From: Pseudomonas lalkuanensis
GTDB lineage: Bacteria; Pseudomonadota; Gammaproteobacteria; Pseudomonadales; Pseudomonadaceae
Direction: 5' to 3'
DNA length: 64,000 nt
Assembly (NCBI RefSeq): GCF_008807375.1
Contig: NZ_CP043311.1
Location: 1,158,001-1,222,000, forward strand
The position numbers were made by a program, and so were the translations under genes. Shown one piece after another: positions 47,987 through 55,348 of the stretch (the stretch's first letter is position 1; each line of letters starts with the position of its first letter). The notes beneath the pieces were generated by a model. It worked only from the letters and a program-made list of their open reading frames with translations, ran no database searches and was not told where the DNA came from.

Positions 47987-48961
47987 ATGCGTGCAGTGGT
48001 GATCGAACGCCTCGGCGGAGCCGAAGTCCTGCAACTCAAGGAACTGGAACGTCCACAACCCGGCCCCGGCGAAGTGCTGGTGCAAGTGGTGTGTGCCGGG
48101 GTGAACCCGGCGGACTGGAAATGCCGCGAGGGCTACCTGGGTGCCTTCCTCGACTATCGCTTTCCCTTCGTCCTCGGCTTCGACCTGGCTGGAACCGTAG
48201 TCGCGTTGGGCGAGGGCGTGGACGACCTGCCGCTGGGCAGCCGGGTGTTCGCCCAGAGCGATGTCGGCGCCGGCAAGTGGGGCTCCTACGCCGAGTACGC
48301 CTGCGTCTCCCGTGCCTCCCTGGTGGCGATGCCGGAGAACCTCGACTTCGCCGCTGCCGCCGCTGTGCCGACGCCAGCACTGGCGGCCTGGACCGGCCTG
48401 CTCGAAGAGGGCGCCCTGCGTCCCGGCCAGACCGTGCTGGTGCATGGCGGCGGCAGTGCGGTGGGTGGATTCGCCATTCAGTTCGCCCGCTGTGCCGGTG
48501 CGCGCATCGCCACCACCTGTAGCGCCGATAACGCCGGCCAGGCCAAGGCCTCGGGCGCCGAACTCGCCATCGATTACCGTGCCGGCGATATCCACGGGGC
48601 CCTGCGCCGCTGGGCTCCGGAGGGCGTAGACCTGGTGCTCGACTGCATCGGTGGGGGCAGCCTGCCGAACGGGCTCGACCTGTTGCGGCCGGGCGGCGCT
48701 CTGGTCGCCATCCTCACCCTGGCCCCGGGCGATGCCGGTCCCGATCACGCCGAGGCGGCCCGACGCGGCCTGCGCACGGCGGTGGCCTACAGCCGCATGC
48801 CCAGCGGTGAATTGCTCGGCCGCATCGCCAGCCTGCTGGCCGCCGGCCGGGTACGGCCACCCGCGCTGGACCTGCTGCCCCTGAGCGACGTGGCCAGCGC
48901 CCACGATCGGCTCCAGCACGGGCACGCGCGACGTAAACAGGTGCTGCAAGTCGCTGGCTGA
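47987..48961 (+). CDS. Quinone-oxidoreductase-type MDR dehydrogenase/reductase
   Basis: The 324-residue protein belongs to the medium-chain dehydrogenase/reductase superfamily, zinc-independent QOR group: MRAVVIERLGGAEVLQL, CAGVNPADWKCREG, FVLGFDLAGTVVALG and the NADPH-binding TVLVHGGGSAVGGFAIQFARCAGA. It lacks the catalytic and structural zinc cysteines of alcohol dehydrogenases. It probably reduces an enone or quinone intermediate. It begins 13 bp after the Dabb-like gene. Confidence 0.87.
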   Translation: MRAVVIERLGGAEVLQLKELERPQPGPGEVLVQVVCAGVNPADWKCREGYLGAFLDYRFPFVLGFDLAGTVVALGEGVDDLPLGSRVFAQSDVGAGKWGSYAEYACVSRASLVAMPENLDFAAAAAVPTPALAAWTGLLEEGALRPGQTVLVHGGGSAVGGFAIQFARCAGARIATTCSADNAGQAKASGAELAIDYRAGDIHGALRRWAPEGVDLVLDCIGGGSLPNGLDLLRPGGALVAILTLAPGDAGPDHAEAARRGLRTAVAYSRMPSGELLGRIASLLAAGRVRPPALDLLPLSDVASAHDRLQHGHARRKQVLQVAG

Positions 48962-48968
48962 CCTGCAG

Positions 48969-48988
48969 CCTCGTCCGCTCGGACGATG
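48969..48988. promoter_or_regulatory. Island palindrome 4
   Basis: CCTCGTC-CGCTCG-GACGATG matches 18 of 20 positions of the consensus. It lies 61 bp before the SDR gene at 49050 and shortly after the QOR-type gene stop, so it would start a new transcript running through the hydrolase, RibB-like and ene-reductase genes. Confidence 0.7.
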
Positions 48989-49049
48989 GAGTGGCGAGCC
49001 GGAGCCGCTCTACTGGCGGCCACTACAACAAGAGGCAGGAGCGTCAGCC

Positions 49050-49865
49050 ATGCGAATCGAACAGGGCCAGGTGGCGGTGATCACCGGTGCGGCAGGCGGC
49101 ATAGGCCGCGGCCTGGCGGAAGAAGGGGGGGCGAGGGGATTGCGCCTGGTACTGACCGACGTCGATGGGCAGCGCCTGTCGGCCCTCACCGAACAACTGC
49201 AAGGGCTGGGCGTGACGGTCGTGAGCCAGGTGGCCGACGTGAGCGATGCGGCCCAGGTGGATGCCCTGCGAGATCTGGCGGTGGAGCGCTTCGGCGGCGT
49301 CGACCTGCTGTTCAACAACGCCGGCGTCCTGCAGACCGGTTTCAGTTGGGAGATCGGCGCCGACCGCTGGCAGCGCCTGCTGGATATCAACCTTGGTGGC
49401 GTGATCAACGGCATCCGCAGCTTCATCCCGCTGTTGCTCGGCCAGCAACGCCCGGCCCAGGTGGTCAACACCGCCTCCCTCGCCGGCCTGGTGTGCAGCC
49501 CCATGCTCGGCCCCTACACCGTCAGCAAGCAGGCGGTGGTGGCCCTGTCCGAAACCCTCCACTACGAACTGGCCGTGCTCCAGGCCCAGGTGAGCGTGGC
49601 CGTGCTCTGCCCGGGCCCGGTGGCCAGCGACATCATGAACTCCAACCAGGCCGCCGGTGCCGCCACCGGCCCGCTCGACGTACTGCTCGACAGCAGCATC
49701 CGCCAGGGCATGGAGCCGCGCGAACTGGCCCGTGAAGTCTTCGCCGGCATCGAGGTGGGACGTTTCTGGCTGCTGCCCCACAAGAACTTCAAGCCGGCGC
49801 TGGAACGGCGCCTCACCAGCATCCTCGATGAGACCAATCCGGTCTTCCAGATGGCCGACGCATAA
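49050..49865 (+). CDS. Short-chain dehydrogenase/reductase (SDR) A
   Basis: The 271-residue classical SDR has the cofactor motif TGAAGGIG, NNAG at LLFNNAGVLQ, a catalytic Ser in VNTASLAGL and YTVSK for Tyr/Lys. The acid after the second beta strand (LVLTDVDGQRL) suggests NAD. It is the first gene behind palindrome 4 and is followed 11 bp later by the hydrolase gene. It would oxidise or reduce a hydroxyl/keto group. Confidence 0.88.
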   Translation: MRIEQGQVAVITGAAGGIGRGLAEEGGARGLRLVLTDVDGQRLSALTEQLQGLGVTVVSQVADVSDAAQVDALRDLAVERFGGVDLLFNNAGVLQTGFSWEIGADRWQRLLDINLGGVINGIRSFIPLLLGQQRPAQVVNTASLAGLVCSPMLGPYTVSKQAVVALSETLHYELAVLQAQVSVAVLCPGPVASDIMNSNQAAGAATGPLDVLLDSSIRQGMEPRELAREVFAGIEVGRFWLLPHKNFKPALERRLTSILDETNPVFQMADA

Positions 49866-49876
49866 GGAGCGCCAGC

Positions 49877-50803
49877 ATGTCACTCGACCCCCAGATCGCC
49901 GCCGTGCTCCAGCAATTCAGCGGCATGCCGAAGCCGGACTACAGCCAGCTCGACCCCGTGCAGTACCGGCAGTTCTGCGACAACCTGATGCCGCCGATTC
50001 CCGGCGAGCGCCTGTTCGAGGTGCGCAACCTCAAGCTGGCCGGTGCCGAGGGTGAACTGGATGCGCGCCTCTACCGCCCCGAAGACCGCGACGACCTGCC
50101 GTTGCTGGTGTTCTTCCACGGCGGCGGTTTCGTCATCGGCAACATCGACACCCACGACAACCTCTGCCGCAGCCTGGCGCGCCAGTGCAATGCCGTGGTG
50201 GTTTCGGTGGCCTACCGCCTGGCGCCGGAGAGCCGCTTCCCGGCAGCGCCCCACGACTGCTACCGGGCCACCTGCGACCTGGTGGAGCGCGCACGCGAGC
50301 TTGGCTTCGATGCCAGTCGCCTGGCCGTGGCGGGGGACAGCGCCGGTGGCAACCTGGCCATTGCCGTGAGCCGCCTGGCGCAGATCCGCAAGGTCCCGCG
50401 TATCGCCTACCAGTGCCTGTTCTATCCGGCCACCGATGCCCGCTGCGGCAGCGCGTCCCACGAAGCCTTTGCCGACGGTTACTTCCTGACGCGTGAACAG
50501 ATGCGCTGGTTCTGGAGCCAGTACCTGCCCCGCGCCGAGCTGGTCGACGACGCCCTGGCCTCGCCCCTGCGTGCCGAAGACCTGACCGGCCTTCCGGCCA
50601 CCACCCTGATCAGCGCTGAATACGATCCGCTGCGCGACGAAGGTGAAGCCTTCGCCAAGCGTCTGCAGCAGGCTGGCGTCCAGGTCCGCCTGGAGCGCTG
50701 CGAGGGCATGATCCACGGCTTCATCAGCATGGCCGCGTTCGTTGGCAAGGCCCAGTCCGCGCTGGAAGCGGCGGCTGCCGACCTGCGCCAGGCATTGAAC
50801 TGA
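49877..50803 (+). CDS. Alpha/beta hydrolase, hormone-sensitive-lipase family
   Basis: The 308-residue hydrolase has the oxyanion motif HGGGF (81-85), the nucleophile GDSAGG (Ser155), Asp250 in SAEYDPLRDEG and His280 in GMIHGF, a complete HSL-type triad. No signal peptide. It could open a lactone or cleave an ester formed in the pathway. It lies between SDR A and the RibB-like gene with 10-11 bp gaps. Confidence 0.9.
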   Translation: MSLDPQIAAVLQQFSGMPKPDYSQLDPVQYRQFCDNLMPPIPGERLFEVRNLKLAGAEGELDARLYRPEDRDDLPLLVFFHGGGFVIGNIDTHDNLCRSLARQCNAVVVSVAYRLAPESRFPAAPHDCYRATCDLVERARELGFDASRLAVAGDSAGGNLAIAVSRLAQIRKVPRIAYQCLFYPATDARCGSASHEAFADGYFLTREQMRWFWSQYLPRAELVDDALASPLRAEDLTGLPATTLISAEYDPLRDEGEAFAKRLQQAGVQVRLERCEGMIHGFISMAAFVGKAQSALEAAAADLRQALN

Positions 50804-50813
50804 GGAAATGAAA

Positions 50814-51905
50814 ATGGACAGCCCGCAGCGACTGATCGAAGCCATGGCCAGCGGCGCCATGCTGGTGGTGACCGACGATGATGGGGAAGGCGAAGGCTCG
50901 CTGGTGATCGCCGCCGGCCAGGCCGACGCCGCCGCCATCAACTTCATGGCCCGCGAGGCGCGCGGGCTGATCTGCCTCGCCCTGACCGAGGAGCGCTGCA
51001 AGGCTCTGGGCCTGGAACTCATGGTGCCCAACTCGCGGGCCCGCCACGGAATGGGCTTCACCCTGTCCATCGAAGCGCGCAGCGGGGTGTCCACCGGTAT
51101 TTCCGCTGCCGACCGCGCCCGCACTATCGCGGTCGCCGTGGATCCGGCCAGCAGCGCCGCCGACCTCGTCCAGCCCGGCCACATCTTCCCCCTGCGTGCC
51201 CAGCCTGGCGGCGTGATGCAGAGGGCCGGCCATGTGGAGGCGGCTTGCGATCTCGCTCGGCTCGCCGGCCTGATGCCGGCAGCCGTGCTGGTCAGTATTC
51301 TCGACGAGCAGGGCGAACCGGCTCGTGGCCAGGCGCTGCGCGACTTCGCCCTGCGCCACGGCCTGCCTGTGGGCAGCGTGGCCGACCTGATCCACTACCG
51401 CATCCTGCATGAAGGCACCATCCGCCGCTCCGGCGAATACCCCATTCACACCCGCCACGGTGAGTTCCGCGTCATCACCTACCTGGACGACTATCAGGGG
51501 CAACTGCATCTGGCCCTGGTACGCGGTGAAGTCCGCCGCGACCGGCCCACACTGGTGCGGGTACAGGCCGCGGAGACCCTGCGCGATCTGCTCGACAGCC
51601 ACCCGAACCAGTGGAACCTCGACCGCTCCCTGGCGAAGGTGGTGGAGGAGGGCGCAGGCGTGGTAGTGCTGCTGGCGCACCAGGAAACCCCGGCGACGGT
51701 GATCGAGCAGCTCCAGCAAGGCTCGCAGAAGCCGCGTCCGCCCAGCTTCCCGCAGCGCACGTTGGGCGTCGGCGCGCAGATCCTGCGCGATGTCGGTGTG
51801 CGCAAGATGCGCCTGTTGAGTTTCCCGGTCAGCTACAAGGCGGTGTCCGGCTTCGAGTTGGAAGTCGCTGAATTCGTCCCCTTCGATGCACGGGAGCCGG
51901 CATGA
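50814..51905 (+). CDS. RibB-like protein with degenerate GTP cyclohydrolase II-like C-domain; probably not a normal DHBP synthase
   Basis: The 363-residue protein aligns with 3,4-dihydroxy-2-butanone-4-phosphate synthase (about 1-190, with TGISAADR and GHIFPLRAQPGGV) and a RibA-like C-domain without the zinc cysteines. Mg ligands are kept (Glu25, His140), but residues that contact ribulose-5-phosphate in E. coli RibB are changed: Arg37 to Gly24, Asp42 to Ser29, Thr154 to Val141 and Glu174 to Ser161. It may be a flavin-supply paralogue or have a new role. The ATG at 50814 has GAGGAA at 6 bp. It overlaps the next gene by 4 bp (ATGA). Confidence 0.8.
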   Translation: MDSPQRLIEAMASGAMLVVTDDDGEGEGSLVIAAGQADAAAINFMAREARGLICLALTEERCKALGLELMVPNSRARHGMGFTLSIEARSGVSTGISAADRARTIAVAVDPASSAADLVQPGHIFPLRAQPGGVMQRAGHVEAACDLARLAGLMPAAVLVSILDEQGEPARGQALRDFALRHGLPVGSVADLIHYRILHEGTIRRSGEYPIHTRHGEFRVITYLDDYQGQLHLALVRGEVRRDRPTLVRVQAAETLRDLLDSHPNQWNLDRSLAKVVEEGAGVVVLLAHQETPATVIEQLQQGSQKPRPPSFPQRTLGVGAQILRDVGVRKMRLLSFPVSYKAVSGFELEVAEFVPFDAREPA

Positions 51906-53113
51906 ACCCGCAACTGGATACCCTGCTGCAGCCGGCTCGCCTGGCCGGCCTTCAACTGCGCAACCGCCTGATCAAGACCGCCACCTTCGAAGGCATGTGC
52001 CCCGGCGGGATACCGGGCGATGACCTGATCAACCATCACGCCGCCATGGCCCGAGGTGGTGTCGGCCTGACCACGGTGGCCTATTGCGGTGTCTCTCCGG
52101 ATGGCCTGACCTTCCCGGACCAGATGTGGATGCATGCCGGCATCCTCCCGCAGTTGCAGCGCCTGACCGCAGCGGTGCATGCCGAGGGTGGTGCCATCTC
52201 CGCCCAGCTCGCCCACTGTGGCTACTTCAGCCGCAATCGCCCGCACAACATTCCACGGCCACGCGGCCCCAGCGCCTGCATCAACCAGTACGGGCTGTTC
52301 TCCGGCATTCCCTTCGGCGGCGCCATGGGCATCGCCGACATCGGCCGCACGGTTGCGGAATATGTCGCTGCGGCGAGCCTGGTACGTGACGCTGGGTTCG
52401 ATGCCATCGAAATCCACATGGGGCACGGCTACCTGCTCAGCCAGTTCATCTCCCCGGCGCTGAACAAGCGTCGCGACCCCTATGGCGGCTCCCTGGAAAA
52501 CCGCATGCGCCTGCCGCTGCAGGTGCTGGCGGCAGTGCGCGGTGCCGTGGGACCGGATTTCCCTATCCTGGCCAAGCTCAATCTGAGCGATGGGTTCAAG
52601 GGCGGCCTGGACATAGAGGACGCCTGCCTGGCCGCGCGATTGCTGGAGCAGGCAGGGCTGGACGCCATCGTCATGAGCGGCGGGCTGGTCAGCCGCACGC
52701 CGATGTTCCTCTTCCGTGGTGACAGCCCGTTGCCGCAGATGGTGCCGCTGGAGAAGAACCCGCTGCAGCGCACGGCGATGAAATGGTTCGGCGGCGCGAG
52801 CTTCCCGGACCTGCCGTTCGAGGAGCTCTACTTCCTCGAACTGGCCCGGCAGATGCGCCGGGCGGTGTCCATGCCCCTGGTGTATCTGGGCGGCGTGGCC
52901 AGCGCCGAGGGCATGGTGCGAGCGGTGAACGAAGGCTTCGACTTCCTCGCCCTGGGGCGCGCCTTGCTCAATGACCCGCACCTGCCGCAACGCCTTCAGC
53001 ACGAAGGCGCGACCTGGCGCAGCGACTGCACCCACTGCAACCAGTGCGTAGCCAGCATGGGGCTGCCTGGCGGGATTCGCTGCGTGCTGAACCAGCCGGT
53101 GGTGTTTGCCTAG
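51902..53113 (+). CDS. Old-yellow-enzyme-type NADH:flavin oxidoreductase with 4Fe-4S motif
   Basis: The 403-residue protein is an FMN-binding TIM barrel of the 2,4-dienoyl-CoA reductase branch: IKTATFEGMCPGG, ISAQLAHCGYFSRN, DAIEIHMGHGYLLSQFISPALNKRRDPYGGSLENRMRLPLQV. A C-terminal CTHCNQCVASMGLPGGIRC gives the C-x2-C-x2-C-x11-C 4Fe-4S pattern. The FAD/NADPH domain that normally follows in dienoyl-CoA reductases is absent, so a separate electron donor is needed. It is translationally coupled to the RibB-like gene. It probably reduces a C=C bond of a ring. Confidence 0.88.
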   Translation: MNPQLDTLLQPARLAGLQLRNRLIKTATFEGMCPGGIPGDDLINHHAAMARGGVGLTTVAYCGVSPDGLTFPDQMWMHAGILPQLQRLTAAVHAEGGAISAQLAHCGYFSRNRPHNIPRPRGPSACINQYGLFSGIPFGGAMGIADIGRTVAEYVAAASLVRDAGFDAIEIHMGHGYLLSQFISPALNKRRDPYGGSLENRMRLPLQVLAAVRGAVGPDFPILAKLNLSDGFKGGLDIEDACLAARLLEQAGLDAIVMSGGLVSRTPMFLFRGDSPLPQMVPLEKNPLQRTAMKWFGGASFPDLPFEELYFLELARQMRRAVSMPLVYLGGVASAEGMVRAVNEGFDFLALGRALLNDPHLPQRLQHEGATWRSDCTHCNQCVASMGLPGGIRCVLNQPVVFA

Positions 53114-53119
53114 CTCGAA

Positions 53120-53222
53120 TGCTCTTGTGGGAGCGAATTTATTCGCGAAGCAGAGCACAGCTCTGCCTCAGGGATTTGGGGCCGCTTCGCGGCCTTTCGC
53201 GAATGAATTCGCTCCTACAGGC
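53120..53222. repeat. Inverted pair of REP elements
   Basis: GTGGGAGCGAATTTATTCGC at about 53128 and GCGAATGAATTCGCTCCTAC at about 53198 face each other. This is the Pseudomonas REP-pair (REPIN) layout. It separates the ene-reductase from the next SDR gene and may end transcription. Confidence 0.7.
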
Positions 53223-53248
53223 GTTATCCATAACAACAAGGAACTCCC

Positions 53249-54019
53249 ATGACTCGTGAAGCATTCCCCGAAGGCGTCGCCCTGGTAGTGGGCGGCAGTG
53301 GTGGCATGGGCCAGGCGATCTGCGAGCGCCTGGCCGAGGCAGGGAGTGATGTCGTGCTCACCTACCACCGCAATGCCGAGCGGGCGCAATCCGTGGTCGG
53401 CGCGGTGATGGAACGCGGTCGACGCGCCGAGGCGGTGCAATTGACCCTGGGCGACGAAGCGGGCGTTGCCGCGACGCTGAAGGCGCTCAGCGCTGGCCGG
53501 CGCATCCATACCCTGGTGATCGCCTCCGGTTCGGACATCAGCCAGCCGCGCATCGGTGATCTCGACCTGGCGCAGTGGAAGCGGGTGATCGACGCCGACC
53601 TCAATGGATTCCTCAACCTGGTGCTGTGCCTGCTGCCGCATATGCGCGAGCAGGGCGGTGGTTCGATCGTGCATATCAGCTCCGCCGGGCTGTTCCGCTG
53701 GCCGGAGGGCGATGTGCTTTCCGTGGCACCCAAGGCCGCCATCGAATCGCTGATCCAGGGCATCGCCAAGGAGGAGGGCCGCCACCGAATCCGCGCCAAC
53801 AGCGTGGCCATCGGCGTGATCGACGCCGGCATCTTCCACCGCCTCTGGGCCGACGGCACCTTCGACGAGCAGTGGAAGGATGCGGTGCAGGCCAAGCTCT
53901 GCATCAAACGCTGGGGCATGGCGGAGGAGGTGGCCGAAGCAGTGGCTTTCCTCGCCTCCAATCGTGCCGGTTACACCACCGGCCAGATACTGGCAGTGGA
54001 TGGGGGATACGGCGTCTGA
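53249..54019 (+). CDS. SDR-family protein B lacking the catalytic tyrosine
   Basis: The 256-residue protein has an SDR fold: cofactor loop LVVGGSGGMGQAI, catalytic-type Ser in VHISSAGLF and the C-terminal IKRWGMAEEVAEAVAFLASNRAGYTTGQILAVDGG. The YxxxK motif reads SVAPK (Ser158 to Lys162), so the catalytic Tyr is Ser, and the NNAG motif reads IASGS. It may be a non-catalytic partner or use another residue. It stands apart from the previous gene by a REP pair. Confidence 0.83.
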   Translation: MTREAFPEGVALVVGGSGGMGQAICERLAEAGSDVVLTYHRNAERAQSVVGAVMERGRRAEAVQLTLGDEAGVAATLKALSAGRRIHTLVIASGSDISQPRIGDLDLAQWKRVIDADLNGFLNLVLCLLPHMREQGGGSIVHISSAGLFRWPEGDVLSVAPKAAIESLIQGIAKEEGRHRIRANSVAIGVIDAGIFHRLWADGTFDEQWKDAVQAKLCIKRWGMAEEVAEAVAFLASNRAGYTTGQILAVDGGYGV

Positions 54020-54052
54020 CGCACAAGGCGTGGGGTTCACCCGAACTCCGCT

Positions 54053-54198
54053 GGTGGATGTAAAAGGCGACATCCACCCTACACGCCAGGCGTGGCTCTT
54101 CGTAGGTTGGGCAGAGCGCAGCGAAGCCCAACATGGCGTGGTATCAGGTCGGCACCGTTGGGCTTCGCGTAGCTCGGCCACAACCTACGGTCGCACAA
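54053..54198. repeat. Intergenic Pseudomonas repeats
   Basis: GGTGGATGTAAAAGGCGACA followed by TCCACC (54053-54078) and a larger element with GTAGGTTGGGCAGAGCGCAG, GAAGCCCAAC, GTTGGGCTTCGC and CAACCTACGG (about 54103-54190) form nested inverted repeats between convergent genes. These are common dispersed repeats in Pseudomonas. Confidence 0.6.
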
Positions 54199-54202
54199 AA
54201 AA

Positions 54203-54222
54203 AGCCCCGCATTCGCGGGGCT
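54203..54222. terminator. Bidirectional terminator between SDR B and the SurE-like gene
   Basis: The stem AGCCCCGC-ATTC-GCGGGGCT is flanked by A7 on the left and T6 on the right. It serves both convergent genes. Confidence 0.88.
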
Positions 54223-54242
54223 CTTTTTTAAACCCTGAAAGC

Positions 54243-55235
54243 TTAGGGTTGCACGCCACCCAGCATCAGCTTCGCCTGCGCCTGGACCAGCGGCGAGGCG
54301 GTGTAGTTGCCGTCGATGGGGGTGATCACCGCCTTGCCGAGGGACAGCTGGTAGGCGTCGCCCTGCTTCTGTTCTGCGGTGGGGGCGGGCGGGGGAACGA
54401 GGTTCACCCGTACCACGCCGTCAGCACCCTGCTGTGGCTGGAAGACCACGTTGCCCCAGTCGCTGATGGGCGCGAAGGCCACGCCTGTCACTTCACCCGA
54501 CTCCAGTGCCGGGTAGTTGATGTTCAGCCCGGTGTTGCCCGGCAGGCCGATCACGTTGGTTTCGCAGTAGGGCTTGGCCTTGCCGTGGCTCTTGTCGCAG
54601 ATGCGCTTGGCTTCGGCGCCGATGGCGGCGGCGCGGTTGATCACGCGGACGGCGAAACGTGCGGTGTCGTCCATGGCGTTGAGGGTTTTCTGGTAGCCGG
54701 CCTGCGGGTTCTGCGCGATCAGCTGCAGGTCGATGGCGGTGGACACGGCCACCGCCGGCACGCCCTTGAACATGGCGCGGACTGCTGCGTTCACGGTGCC
54801 GGACATCTGCGTCAGCGGGCCGACGTTGTCGCCGAAGTTGGTGCCGGAGACCACCAGGTCCGGGCGGTTGTCCTTGAGCAGCAGGTCGAGGCCGACGTTC
54901 ACCGCGTCCACCGGAGTGCCGATGGCGGAAGTCTTGCCGGCCGGCGGGGTGTAGCCGGCGGGAGCGCCGACGCAGTACTTGTCCTGGGCCAACTGGGTAA
55001 TGGCCACAGCCTGGCCGGGCACCACGACGCTGGCGGCGCCGATGCCGCTGCTGTCGTTCTGCGGCCCTACCAGGGTCACCTGATGGCCGGCGGCGACCAG
55101 TGCCTGGTACACGGCGTCGATGCCTGGAGCGCGGCAGCCGTCGTCGTTGGTCAGGAGAATGTTCAAGGCACTGGCCTGGAGCGAAATGGACAGGGCGGCC
55201 AGGCTGATGGCGGATTTCAACAGTGTGTGCGTCAT
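54243..55235 (-). CDS. Exported SurE-like phosphatase/nucleotidase
   Basis: The 330-residue protein starts with a signal peptide (about 1-23, ending LQASA) directly followed by LNILLTNDDGCRAPGI, the SurE metal site (Asp31, Asp32). VVSGTNFGDNVGPLTQMSGTVNAA is the SurE SGxNxGxN region and GVPAVAVS follows as usual. Normal SurE is cytoplasmic and about 250 residues, so this longer, exported form is a separate subgroup. Its location next to the DUF1329 gene suggests an extracytoplasmic step, perhaps removal of phosphate from a substrate. Role unproven. Confidence 0.85.
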   Translation of the reverse strand: MTHTLLKSAISLAALSISLQASALNILLTNDDGCRAPGIDAVYQALVAAGHQVTLVGPQNDSSGIGAASVVVPGQAVAITQLAQDKYCVGAPAGYTPPAGKTSAIGTPVDAVNVGLDLLLKDNRPDLVVSGTNFGDNVGPLTQMSGTVNAAVRAMFKGVPAVAVSTAIDLQLIAQNPQAGYQKTLNAMDDTARFAVRVINRAAAIGAEAKRICDKSHGKAKPYCETNVIGLPGNTGLNINYPALESGEVTGVAFAPISDWGNVVFQPQQGADGVVRVNLVPPPAPTAEQKQGDAYQLSLGKAVITPIDGNYTASPLVQAQAKLMLGGVQP

Positions 55236-55314
55236 CTCGTTTCCTCTATCGGAAGAAGGGAACCTTGGGTCGACTGCTGGCTGAACTAAGGCGGGTTGCA
55301 GCGGGACACAAAAA

Positions 55315-55336
55315 AGCGAGGCCCGGGGGCCTCGCT
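55315..55336 (-). terminator. Terminator after the DUF1329 gene
   Basis: A perfect 10-bp stem, AGCGAGGCCC / GGGCCTCGCT, with a 2-nt loop is followed on the minus strand by a T6 run. It lies 13 bp past the DUF1329 stop codon. Confidence 0.85.
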
Positions 55337-55348
55337 CGATGAGGGCGC

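Noticed and set aside
53120..53222. Possible transposon end or attachment site between the ene-reductase and SDR B
   Set aside because: The inverted repeats match Pseudomonas REP pairs found elsewhere in this window; there is no transposase or integrase nearby.
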